From the NCBI RefSeq assembly GCF_003626645.1, contig NZ_RBAM01000001.1, forward strand, positions 248,001 to 312,000: a stretch of DNA of 64,000 bases, given 5' to 3'. Origin of the DNA: Streptomyces klenkii (lineage in GTDB: Bacteria > Actinomycetota > Actinomycetes > Streptomycetales > Streptomycetaceae). This document shows positions 56,001-62,821 of the stretch, piece by piece. A program made the position numbers and the translations under genes. Each line of letters opens with the position of its first letter. Position 1 is the first letter of the stretch. Under the pieces are notes generated by a model. It had not been told where the DNA came from, ran no database searches, and worked only from the letters and a program-made list of their open reading frames with translations.

Positions 56001-56697
56001 CCGCGGCCAGGCGGAGCCCGTACGTCAGCGGAGCGCTGTCGCCGCGCGACCCCGCCCACAGCAGGAAGTCCCCGCCCAGATCCCCTGACGCCTCGGGTAC
56101 GGAGCGCAGCGCGATCTCCGTCACGACCTTGTCGCCGATGGACCGGCGTTGTACGGGCCCGGTCAGCGAGAGGGTGCCGTGCGCGGGGCGGACCAGTGCG
56201 ATGAGGGATCCGAGCGGTGCCGGGTCCTTGACCTCGGGCGCGTGGAAGGTGAGGCCCTTGCCGAGGGCGGGGCGGCCGTCGCGGGCGGGGCGGGGCACGG
56301 AGGTGAGCAGGAGCTCGGGCAGCCGGCCGTCGCCGAAGGCGAGGCCGGCCAGGTCGCTTCCCTCGGTGTCGGGGAAGGATGCGGCCGGCGTCCAGCCTTC
56401 GGGCGTCGGGAGGGGGATGAAGAGGGCCGGGTCCAGGCGGGACGGGTCGATGCCGAACTCGATGCCGGTGACCTGGGCGCCTGTGATGCCCAGTGCGCTG
56501 AGTTCACCGCTGATGACGACGGTCTCGGCGTCCGGGTGGTCCTCGCGGTGGAGCGCGGTGACCGTGAGGGTCTTGTCGTCGAGCCAGGTGCCGACGAGCG
56601 CGGCGGCCGGCCCGCTGCCGAGGTCGGCGGCCGCGAGGGTGAGGGTGTCGCCGGTGGTGTGCTGGTCGAGCAGGGCTTGGAGCTCGGTGAACTGCAT
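53014..56697 (-). CDS. Large beta-rich protein of unknown function, last gene of the lipid-carrier-like operon
   Basis: A 1227-aa protein starting MQFTELQALLDQHTTGDTLT, with no signal peptide. Nearly the whole chain alternates short beta strands and turns (many V/I/L-x-V/I/L patterns with Gly/Asp turns). Long amphipathic beta segments near the C-terminus include VGLDFSVDLPRGVLLGGIPI. A strongly basic helical insert (KKQEEGEARKGGKHRAARKS and following, residues about 459-502) interrupts the beta-rich body. The region around GGWTSPLGEHWNQGYYGKGD is aromatic-rich and could be a binding site. GGAAGG lies eight bases upstream of ATG 56697; a further upstream ATG is unsupported. It is 108 bp downstream of the 556-aa gene on the same strand. 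I do not recognise a family; a lipid-handling or multi-domain scaffold role is inferred only from its operon. Confidence 0.7.
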   Translation of the reverse strand: MQFTELQALLDQHTTGDTLTLAAADLGSGPAAALVGTWLDDKTLTVTALHREDHPDAETVVISGELSALGITGAQVTGIEFGIDPSRLDPALFIPLPTPEGWTPAASFPDTEGSDLAGLAFGDGRLPELLLTSVPRPARDGRPALGKGLTFHAPEVKDPAPLGSLIALVRPAHGTLSLTGPVQRRSIGDKVVTEIALRSVPEASGDLGGDFLLWAGSRGDSAPLTYGLRLAADLTLGQGVGVAVSAAVPTGNEIVLTVDALPGDDVGTGVLEGWYGTGTAVQQLTSQGFTLGSAVRLTELSATIDVTKIGQGVPKALTAITVKAEAKPEVSWPIAGDKLAVTGVGARLTVTAPLQSSRSATVTGYGDFLVAGGVALHASAAIPPGRFELTLDEETPAQLKDVIRNFLPDADLSGVPDLALKKFHGTAVPTQGEYGISAALAAEGHLDIGASRLQLVEVSLDLERKKQEEGEARKGGKHRAARKSWRKQRAEAAADARAAALTSDAATMKTTGTLAAKAKLGPAGGEGGDEGSIAFDAAWHLPGTFELAGTFPEIDLTALLEALACSADVPLPDGLPKVELRDTAVKLRLGGAQAGEAADGKGYELAVSSTVEFAGAHALTLVGKAARGGGSGTLFAAAFWQNGWAWAPNRIQGWSDVLGILGDITFSKSGLAVCSADGTPLDAGSPPDTLPATLDKGLTFFTEIGFTGPLEPLKALFDGVATGVHLQAVLTSPVQNSVFRASVAEQKLRPGFGGLEVEIRPAQLWIALKTSWNFTVPAMGSAPETLLQFVAGGTVSREGFSLFLTLKAADSSLGTVAGQLAPAQYAFALEKPGRTALSAVPVTGANGQTVYDATRRLTEAAGPAPGPAWKNAFGIDGFDIEAFWAQIGGGTSGLTLGMGGSIRVGDAGLELDIIGGFEPEPFVTVFRFSLTTADKDKGVSLWDILGIVVSPPSELAFLKKIVLHELMFCAVTAVGGWTSPLGEHWNQGYYGKGDIDFFGNNWRFEVGVGNDGIYANSAVAQPLTIGDWFTYSNADGTKGPQYLLDTRGIKGGHLPEKILYLSGKIELLDAVSVAVEAELGSEGFAFTLKADIAHILTSEVSCTLDTGNGLHAAASVGLDFSVDLPRGVLLGGIPIPGGTLVGIKAGGGFDLKIDGTGANLHLTADCDAYLLGEHLVHFHLDLTIGVRKWDDIIAYLQNNPEKLFESLGQGIWDAMKDCATTKAAELT

Positions 56698-56805
56698 GCG
56701 GGAGGCCTTCCGGGCGGGGCGGGTCGGTGTGCCGAGCGGCTCGTACGGGAGCGGGTGTCCGTACGGGGCCGCTCGGCGTACGGACACCCGCTCCACGCGC
56801 CGCGG

Positions 56806-58476
56806 TCAGCCGGACAGCTTCTCGGCGATGACCTTGCGGGCGTTGTCCGTCAGGGCCTTGGCGATGTCGTCCTTGCGCTGGGCGGCGCCGTCCTGGACGC
56901 CCTTGATGAAGTCCCCCTTGATCTCTTCCGTGTTGAAGATCTGGTGCAGTGCCTTGTCGTCCAGCCCGTCGACATGGATGTTGATGTCCAGATCGGCCTT
57001 GTCGGCAGCGAGGCTGAGGGAGCGCAGGCCGATGGTGAGGGCGTCGGCGTCGGGACCGTCGAAGGACAGGCCGAGGGCCACGGACGGATGTTTCACGGTG
57101 GTGTTCATGGTGCCGTCGATGTGGTCACCGGACTTGAAGGTCGCTACGACATCGGCTTTGACGGCGATCGGCGTCTGCGAGATCCGCCCGAACCGCAGGG
57201 TCGCGTCGACGCCCTCGGCGACGAGTGCGGCGTCCTCGACCGGGATGAGCACGTCGGAGATGCCGCTGACCGTGACGTGGTTCAGCTTGAAGTTGATGGA
57301 GACGCCCATGACTTGCTGGTCGCCGAGGTCGATCGAGTCGATCGACAGGGGATCGAGCCGCGGGTCGCTGGACGAGCGGACGACGGTGGGCGGGTAGAAC
57401 CCGGAGCCGGTGTCGTTGAGCGAGGCCCGCACCCGGTCGAAGAGGTAGACCTCCAGGGGACCGTCACCCGCCGGAGGCTTGCCGCTGCCCGCCGGAAGCG
57501 TGCCCGTGCCGAAGACGCCGTCGAGTGCTTTGCCCAGCTGCTCCGTGACGGAGCCGGAGAACTGGGTGCGGAAGTCGTCCGCGTTGAGGGCGGCGGCGAG
57601 TTTCGCGGTGAGGGCTGTGGCCGCGTCGGGGCTGTTGAAGGCCGCTACGGCCGAGTTCCTCCAGACCTCTTTGGTGAGGTCGGTGACGGTGTCCCCTTCG
57701 ATCGTCAGGTGGTCCTTGTCGAGGGTGTAGACCGGCGTGCCGGCGATGGCGACCGACTGGATGGTGACCTTCGCCGTGCGGTCGGCGCCGGTCCCTGACG
57801 CCTCGATGCTCAGATCGACGTCGAAGGCGAGGCCGGTGACCGTGAACAGGAACTGCCCGTGTCCTTCGATCTGCTGGGACGGCCAGTCGACCCCGTACGC
57901 GTCGAGGCCCTTGAGCACGACCTGCGTCGGAGGCTTGAGACCGGAGCCCCGGGGAGCGTCGATGACGACGACGTGCTGGTCCAGCTGGTACTTCCCGTCG
58001 ATCGTGATCCGCGGCTGGTAGCCGTGCGAGTCGTACGCGGCGGCCGTGACGCGGAGAGTGCCGCGGTATCCGTTCGTGGTGGGGACGATTCCGGTCAGGT
58101 CTCCCACGGACGCGTTCGGCAGGCCGGCGACGGTAATGCCGGTGAGCCCCAGCGTGGGGTACTGGTCCACGTTGTCGGGCTGGCTGATGAACGCGTTGAG
58201 ATTGGCGGGCAGATCGGGCACTCCGGCTGCCTTCGCCTGCTTGAAGGCCCTCTTCACGAACATCCACCAGGCGTCGGCGATGGTGCCGGCTATCGTCGCG
58301 CCCTGGTCGCCCGAGAGCGCTCCCAGCTGCCACTCGTCCACCTTCAGCGGAGACAGCGAATGATGGTCGGGGGTCTGGATCTTCTCCAGGACCTTCGGCA
58401 GCCAGTACGGGCTGTCCGGGTCGTTGACGCGCTTGCGCATGGTGGCGTAAACGAAGTCGATCAGGGCGGTGCCCAT
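56806..58476 (-). CDS. Unknown beta-rich protein, TULIP-like candidate
   Basis: A 556-aa protein without signal peptide. It starts MGTALIDFVYATMRKRVNDP, has a helical region to about residue 90 (WWMFVKRAFKQAKAAG), then a long series of beta strands with linking Asp/Gly turns (for example GQFLFTVTGLAFDVDLSIEA, VMGVSINFKLNHVTVSGIS). It ends in a helical tail that is rich in Lys and Asp (KGDFIKGVQDGAAQRKDDIA). Alternating strands with two amphipathic helices match what tubular lipid-binding (TULIP) folds look like, but I see no signature motif. A strong GGAGGAG precedes ATG 58476. It is co-directional with the polyprenyl synthase 109 bp upstream. Family assignment is inference. Confidence 0.7.
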   Translation of the reverse strand: MGTALIDFVYATMRKRVNDPDSPYWLPKVLEKIQTPDHHSLSPLKVDEWQLGALSGDQGATIAGTIADAWWMFVKRAFKQAKAAGVPDLPANLNAFISQPDNVDQYPTLGLTGITVAGLPNASVGDLTGIVPTTNGYRGTLRVTAAAYDSHGYQPRITIDGKYQLDQHVVVIDAPRGSGLKPPTQVVLKGLDAYGVDWPSQQIEGHGQFLFTVTGLAFDVDLSIEASGTGADRTAKVTIQSVAIAGTPVYTLDKDHLTIEGDTVTDLTKEVWRNSAVAAFNSPDAATALTAKLAAALNADDFRTQFSGSVTEQLGKALDGVFGTGTLPAGSGKPPAGDGPLEVYLFDRVRASLNDTGSGFYPPTVVRSSSDPRLDPLSIDSIDLGDQQVMGVSINFKLNHVTVSGISDVLIPVEDAALVAEGVDATLRFGRISQTPIAVKADVVATFKSGDHIDGTMNTTVKHPSVALGLSFDGPDADALTIGLRSLSLAADKADLDINIHVDGLDDKALHQIFNTEEIKGDFIKGVQDGAAQRKDDIAKALTDNARKVIAEKLSG

Positions 58477-58585
58477 CGTGATACTCCTCCTCGGAGTGCG
58501 CGAGGTCTCGTGAGCGGTGGTGCGGGAACCGGATGACGGCCCGTTGACGACGGCCCGTTGGTGACGATCCGCCGACGGCAGTCCG

Positions 58586-59617
58586 TCAAGGTCTCCGGTC
58601 GACGATGTGCAGGGCCAGGTCCTCCAGGGCGTACCGGTAACGGCTCGCCGGGAAGGGGCGCAGCAGCTCGATGGCTTCCAGCGCCTGGGTGCGCGCGTCG
58701 GCGTAAGCGCGGGAGAAGGCCGCGCTGCCGCGCACCGCGGCGACGCACCGCTCCAGCCCGCCGGCGTCCACGGCCTCCCCGCGCAGGACACGGCTCACCT
58801 GATGGTCCGGCCCCAGCTCTTCCATCGCGTACACCAGGGGGAGGGAAGCGCGGCGCCGCAGGAGGTCCATGCCGCGCGGCTTGCCGGAGTCGGCCTCGTC
58901 CTGGGCCAGGTCGAAGAGGTCGTCCATGACTTGCAGGGCCCGGCCCAGCCGGCGCCCGAAGAAGCCGGCCCGGCGGGCGTCACCGGTGCGCCCGCCCGCG
59001 AGGGTGACGCCGGCCTCCGCGGCCAGGCCGAAGAGGACGGCGGTCTTGCGGTCGGCCGTGCGCCAGTACCGCCGGATCAGCCGCGCCGGATCCAGGCTCA
59101 TGTCGGTGCGCAGCTCGTCCAGCTCGCCGCAGCCGATCTGGAACGCGGTGTCGAGGACCAGCTCGATCAGCGCCATGTCGCGGTCCCGGTCGACGGCCCG
59201 GACGAAGCCGCGGATGGCCTGGACGAACTGGAGGTCGCCGACGAGCACTGCGGTCTCCGTGCCGCGCGCGGCGTTGACGGACGGGAGGCCGCGGCGCAGC
59301 GCGGAGTCGTCGATGACGTCGTCGTGGATCAGCGTCGCCACATGGAGCATCTCCAGGGAGACGGCTCCTTGGACCGCCTTGCGGGGCAGGGGCGCGGGGC
59401 CGTGGACCATCCGGGCGGCGAGTAGCAGGATGGCGGGCCGCAGCCGTTTCCCGTGGCCGTAGAGGGCGCGCTCGGTGTCGCTGAGGTAGTCCTCCTGCGG
59501 AGCCAGTGCCTCGGCGAGGAACGCGTCGAAGGACGGGATGTCGCCGGCCAGGAGATCCGCCCAGATGCCGGCGGTGACGTCCTCCGCCGGATCGGCCGAC
59601 GTGTCGAGGATGAGCAC
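58586..59617 (-). CDS. trans-Polyprenyl diphosphate synthase
   Basis: A 343-aa isoprenyl diphosphate synthase of the E-type polyprenyl synthetase family. Substrate-binding GKRLRP comes first, then the first Asp-rich motif LIHDDVIDD with RRGLPSVN after it, and the second Asp-rich motif DDLFDLAQD. The residues four and five before the first DD are Thr and Ala, not bulky aromatics, so the product is probably longer than farnesyl diphosphate. It condenses isopentenyl diphosphate with an allylic primer in the cytoplasm. The start is a GTG at 59617, three bases after the stop of the upstream 439-aa gene, implying translational coupling. No prenyltransferase, terpene cyclase or carotenoid gene is adjacent, so its product seems tied to the unknown neighbouring proteins. 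Confidence 0.95.
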   Translation of the reverse strand: MLILDTSADPAEDVTAGIWADLLAGDIPSFDAFLAEALAPQEDYLSDTERALYGHGKRLRPAILLLAARMVHGPAPLPRKAVQGAVSLEMLHVATLIHDDVIDDSALRRGLPSVNAARGTETAVLVGDLQFVQAIRGFVRAVDRDRDMALIELVLDTAFQIGCGELDELRTDMSLDPARLIRRYWRTADRKTAVLFGLAAEAGVTLAGGRTGDARRAGFFGRRLGRALQVMDDLFDLAQDEADSGKPRGMDLLRRRASLPLVYAMEELGPDHQVSRVLRGEAVDAGGLERCVAAVRGSAAFSRAYADARTQALEAIELLRPFPASRYRYALEDLALHIVDRRP

Positions 59618-59620
59618 GGA

Positions 59621-60940
59621 TCAGGACCGCCCGTCCTGGGGCGGGGCGTAGCCGGTGATGCCGGTGAGGACGGCGTGCCGGACGGTCTCGGCGATCGCGT
59701 CGCGGAGCAGCTCCTGGACGAACCGCATGGTGCGCAGCCGCTCCCTGGCCACCTCGCCGACCGGCCCCTGCCAGCCTTCGTCCTCGATGCTCAGCGCGAC
59801 GGAGGGCAGGACGACGGCGGCGTCTCCCCGTACAGGGTCCACGGTGACGCGCACGTCCTCCAGACGCGCCGAGCAGGCACCCCAGTGGAGCGTGTCGGTC
59901 GCCGCTGGCCGGCGCTGCGCCTTGAGGCGGTAGGCCGTCTTGCCGAACTCCCTGATATGCGCGCGCTGTTCGGGCGACAGCGGAATCCAGTCCTCGGGTT
60001 CGTCTTCTTCGGCCAGGTCGTGTGTGCCGTTCGCGAGCGCGAGGTGGCGCGCCAGCTCTTCGTCGGACGTGTTCGGCAGCTCGCCCGAGTGGCTGTTGAT
60101 GGCCGTGTAGACGTCGGACTGGGACATCGGCGTGGTGCTCTTGTCCGTGTTGTCAGTTCCGTTGACGACCTTGGCGAAGTCGATGGTGCCCTTCGCGGCA
60201 TCGGTGTACTGCTGCTTCTTGTCCGCGTCCGGGGTGTCTTCCGCCATGAAGCTGAGGGCGGTCGCGACACTGTTCTGCTGCTTGAACGCGTGCCCGTTGT
60301 ACGTCACCCGCGTCTCGGGGTCGGTCCAGTCGTTGACTGCGGGCTGGGCGGCGAGTGACGCTCCCGGGTCCGTGGTGGTGTAGGTCTGTTCCGACATGCG
60401 CCGGGTGACGCCGTCCGTCCTCCACAGCTGCACCAGACCGTAGGTGTCGTCGGGGTCGTTGAACGCGTCGTAGTAGCTCTCGTTGTGCTGGCCGTACTTG
60501 ATGAGCAGCTGCTGCCCGTTCTCGCTCTGCATCAGCTTGTCGCGGTGCGCGTCGGCGCGGTCGCGCCACTTGTTCAGGGTGTCCGGGTCCGGCGGGTCGT
60601 GCGGGACGGCGGCACGGCTCGCGGCCGGGAGGGTGGGCTGCCGCGCCTCCTCGGAGAGCGGGCGGAGGCTGCCGGCGGTGTCGAGGTCGCGGATCTCGTC
60701 GGGGCGGGCGTCGAGCGCGTACCGGCCGGTGAGGACGAGCGCCGGGATGCGGTACGTGCCGTCCTCCCCGGCGACGGCCTCCGGCGCGCCGTCGGCGCGG
60801 ACCTGGAGTGCGCCGAAGCGGATGCTGAGGGAGCCGGTGGGGTAGCCGACCGCGCCGGGCATCTCCACGGTGCGGGCGAGGGGATAGCCGGGGGTGTCCG
60901 CGAGGTACAGCGGCAGGGCTTCGGGGTGCGGGGTGCTCAC
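59621..60940 (-). CDS. Unknown 439-aa protein coupled to polyprenyl synthase
   Basis: A 439-aa protein with no recognised family or signal peptide. The N-terminal third is beta-like (SIRFGALQVRADG, RIPALVLTGRYALDA). A central region rich in Asn, Gln, Asp, Thr and Tyr (residues about 130-290, for example QLLIKYGQHNESYYDAFNDP and NGHAFKQQNSVATALSFMAE) resembles a helical, water-exposed module. The C-terminal part returns to strands (DVRVTVDPVRGDAAVVLPSV), then an amphipathic helix RMRFVQELLRDAI-like ending. The start is a GTG at 60940 with AGGAGA five bases before. It sits 49 bp after the small 122-aa gene and 3 bp before the polyprenyl synthase, so it is likely made together with it. Confidence 0.7.
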   Translation of the reverse strand: MSTPHPEALPLYLADTPGYPLARTVEMPGAVGYPTGSLSIRFGALQVRADGAPEAVAGEDGTYRIPALVLTGRYALDARPDEIRDLDTAGSLRPLSEEARQPTLPAASRAAVPHDPPDPDTLNKWRDRADAHRDKLMQSENGQQLLIKYGQHNESYYDAFNDPDDTYGLVQLWRTDGVTRRMSEQTYTTTDPGASLAAQPAVNDWTDPETRVTYNGHAFKQQNSVATALSFMAEDTPDADKKQQYTDAAKGTIDFAKVVNGTDNTDKSTTPMSQSDVYTAINSHSGELPNTSDEELARHLALANGTHDLAEEDEPEDWIPLSPEQRAHIREFGKTAYRLKAQRRPAATDTLHWGACSARLEDVRVTVDPVRGDAAVVLPSVALSIEDEGWQGPVGEVARERLRTMRFVQELLRDAIAETVRHAVLTGITGYAPPQDGRS

Positions 60941-60989
60941 GTACGTCTCCTGCGGTGAGTCGGGCGGACCGGTGGACGGGGCGGGCGGG

Positions 60990-61358
60990 TCAGGAGACGT
61001 CGGCGTTTCCGCTGATCATGAGCATGTCGCCGTGGGCGGCCAGCTCCGGTGAGGTCAGCTTCACGTGGACGGTCGCGCCGCCGATCGGGATGTCACAGCC
61101 GATGGGCTTGCCGATCGGGATGTCGGGGGTCAGCGCGGTGACCTTGTTCTTGACGATGGACGGGGCCCTCCCGGCCAGATCGTTGACGAGGCCCGACAGT
61201 ACGTCGGAGAGGGGCGTCTTGGGGTGGAAGATCACCTGCTGGAGGTCGAGGTCCGTCACCTTCACGGAGAGTGCGGTGTCCGTGATGCCGGTGGCCTGGA
61301 CTGTGACGACGGGCGATTCCGGGACGTATTTGACGTCGAATTCGATGGGAGCGGACAT
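60990..61358 (-). CDS. Small beta-rich protein, single TULIP-like or OrfX1-like unit (tentative)
   Basis: A 122-aa protein without signal peptide, starting MSAPIEFDVKYVPESP. Strand-like segments (VVTVQATGITDTALSVKVTD, ATVHVKLTS) flank a helix (LSDVLSGLVNDLAGRAPSIV) and a Pro/Gly/Ile loop (PDIPIGKPIGCDIPIGG). Its size and pattern resemble the small partner OrfX1 that accompanies P47 and OrfX proteins in clostridial clusters, but I cannot show homology by eye. AGGAGA lies nine bases before ATG 61358. Second gene of the leftward operon, 81 bp after the 311-aa gene. Confidence 0.65.
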   Translation of the reverse strand: MSAPIEFDVKYVPESPVVTVQATGITDTALSVKVTDLDLQQVIFHPKTPLSDVLSGLVNDLAGRAPSIVKNKVTALTPDIPIGKPIGCDIPIGGATVHVKLTSPELAAHGDMLMISGNADVS

Positions 61359-61439
61359 GCGGGTGCTTCTCCTGGGTGCTCGATGCGCCGGATCGGCCTG
61401 ATGGGCGGGGTGGGCCTGTGGGCCTGTGGGCCCTTCAGG

Positions 61440-62375
61440 TCACGACTCGTGCCCCGCCTTGGACAGCGCGCAGCCGCCGCTGCCGTCCGGGGAGATGGGG
61501 ACGAGGTCGAGTTCGGCGTGCCAGTCGACGTCGACTCCGGCGGAGGCGGTGGTCGGGTCGGCGCCGACCGTCAGGTTCGTGGCCCGCCTGAACGTCGCGT
61601 CCCACCGGGCCGAGGCGACGAACTGAATGGTCTTGTCGTCCTTGGCCAGTTGCGTGCCCTCGTACTGCTTGATCGTTGCCGTGAGGAGCGTGGTGAGCAG
61701 GCCCTTGCTGATCAGCGTGAACACCGGCTTGTCCGTCGGCCAGTCCACGGGCTCGGCGGCGGCCGGCGCCGCCGGCTGCCCCACCGTGGCGGTCGACGCG
61801 AGGACCAGGTGCGTGGGGATGACGTCCACGCGTACGAGGCCGAGGGTGACCGTCTGCCCGAAGAGGTCCTGGGCCGGGATCTTCAGTCCCTTGAGCAGGT
61901 CGGCGCCCTGCGTGAGGAGCGTGGGGACCACGACGTTCTTGACGATGATGCTGCTCGGGCCGTCCGGCAGGTTCTCCAGCCACGCGCCCAGGGGGACGAC
62001 CGTGATGCCGCCGCCGTCCAGCTTCAGCTGGAGGGCCACCGTGACCTTGCCGGTGACCTGGGGGAGGGGTGTCTCCCCCACCTTGCAGTCGGCCTGGAGC
62101 CGCTGGGCGACGAACTGGAGCACCCCGGAGTCGGGGAGGTCCGTGATGTCGTCGGGCTTGATCATCTTGGCCCAGAGGTCCGCGTCCGGCGGGGCGAGGG
62201 TGAGGGAGGGAGCGTCCAGGAAGTCCCACGCGAAGGTGTAGGTCGTGCCCTTGATGGGGTCCGGGGTGACGCTGCCCCGGAACGCGTCGCGGTGCTGTTG
62301 GTATGCCGTCTGGAGGCCGGAGTTGATGGCGTCGGCGCCCACTCCGACCGCGAGATCGAAATTCGAATCACTCAC
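61440..62375 (-). CDS. P47/TULIP-like candidate protein, paralogue of the divergent gene
   Basis: A 311-aa protein, first gene of the leftward operon. The start is taken as GTG 62375 (VSDSNFDLAVGVGADAINSG), because the divergent paralogue begins MSYDLAVGADVSIVN; upstream starts would add an unmatched 24-residue tail. Shared landmarks with that paralogue are a W-D-(F/V)-x-x-A-P-x-(L/F)-x-L-x-P-P motif near residue 50, and a helix-strand block with VVVPTLLTQGADLLKGLKIP here against VVLPALLDQARQVLSGIKLP there. No signal peptide. Beta strands alternate with two amphipathic helices, as in tubular lipid-binding proteins, so it may carry a lipid or polyprenyl chain. No certain family match. Confidence 0.72.
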   Translation of the reverse strand: MSDSNFDLAVGVGADAINSGLQTAYQQHRDAFRGSVTPDPIKGTTYTFAWDFLDAPSLTLAPPDADLWAKMIKPDDITDLPDSGVLQFVAQRLQADCKVGETPLPQVTGKVTVALQLKLDGGGITVVPLGAWLENLPDGPSSIIVKNVVVPTLLTQGADLLKGLKIPAQDLFGQTVTLGLVRVDVIPTHLVLASTATVGQPAAPAAAEPVDWPTDKPVFTLISKGLLTTLLTATIKQYEGTQLAKDDKTIQFVASARWDATFRRATNLTVGADPTTASAGVDVDWHAELDLVPISPDGSGGCALSKAGHES

Positions 62376-62821
62376 GCCGCCATCCAAGGGCACCGTTCGG
62401 TGACCGCACCACGGCTTCCCGTGCGCTGTCGCAAACCGGTGCACGGGCCGCAGCGATCAAGCCGCTGGTTGCGCAGGCGTGTTGGGGGCGCACAGGCCGG
62501 GCGCGTACCGGTTGTCACACCATATGACCAGGGGTGGTGACCTTGTGGATCGTCATGGACGTGACAGAAGTATCGCCGGCCAATGTGACCAACTCGGATG
62601 AAACAAAGGCTTGTTACCGGCCCTGCCGGGATTTCGAAGACGTTCGCCTTCGCGTACGCGGGCCGTATTGCCGGATCCGGCGGCACCGGTCGATGATGTG
62701 AGGCCGCCGCCGGTGCCGGGACCTCGTCGATGGCCCGGCCCGCGTCGCCACCCTCATCATCACGTTCATCTCCGTCATCACCCTCACCACCTCCATCACC
62801 CGGGACAGAGAAAGTAGGAAC
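62376..62821. promoter_or_regulatory. Divergent promoter region of the lipid-carrier-like genes
   Basis: A 446-bp spacer between the starts of two divergent paralogous genes. The part 62510-62610 is less GC-rich than its surroundings and holds an imperfect inverted repeat (TGTCACACC at 62513 and GGTGGTGACC near 62533), a plausible operator. Between 62744 and 62800 there is a CAT/CAC-rich low-complexity tract. No gene was recognised in it. Confidence 0.5.

Noticed and set aside
62702-62821. Hydrophobic in-frame extension upstream of the divergent P47-like gene (VATLIITFISVITLTTSIT)
   Set aside because: It looks like a membrane or signal segment, but the frame has no ATG, GTG or TTG between its stop and 62822, and the paralogue starts at the equivalent place without it.
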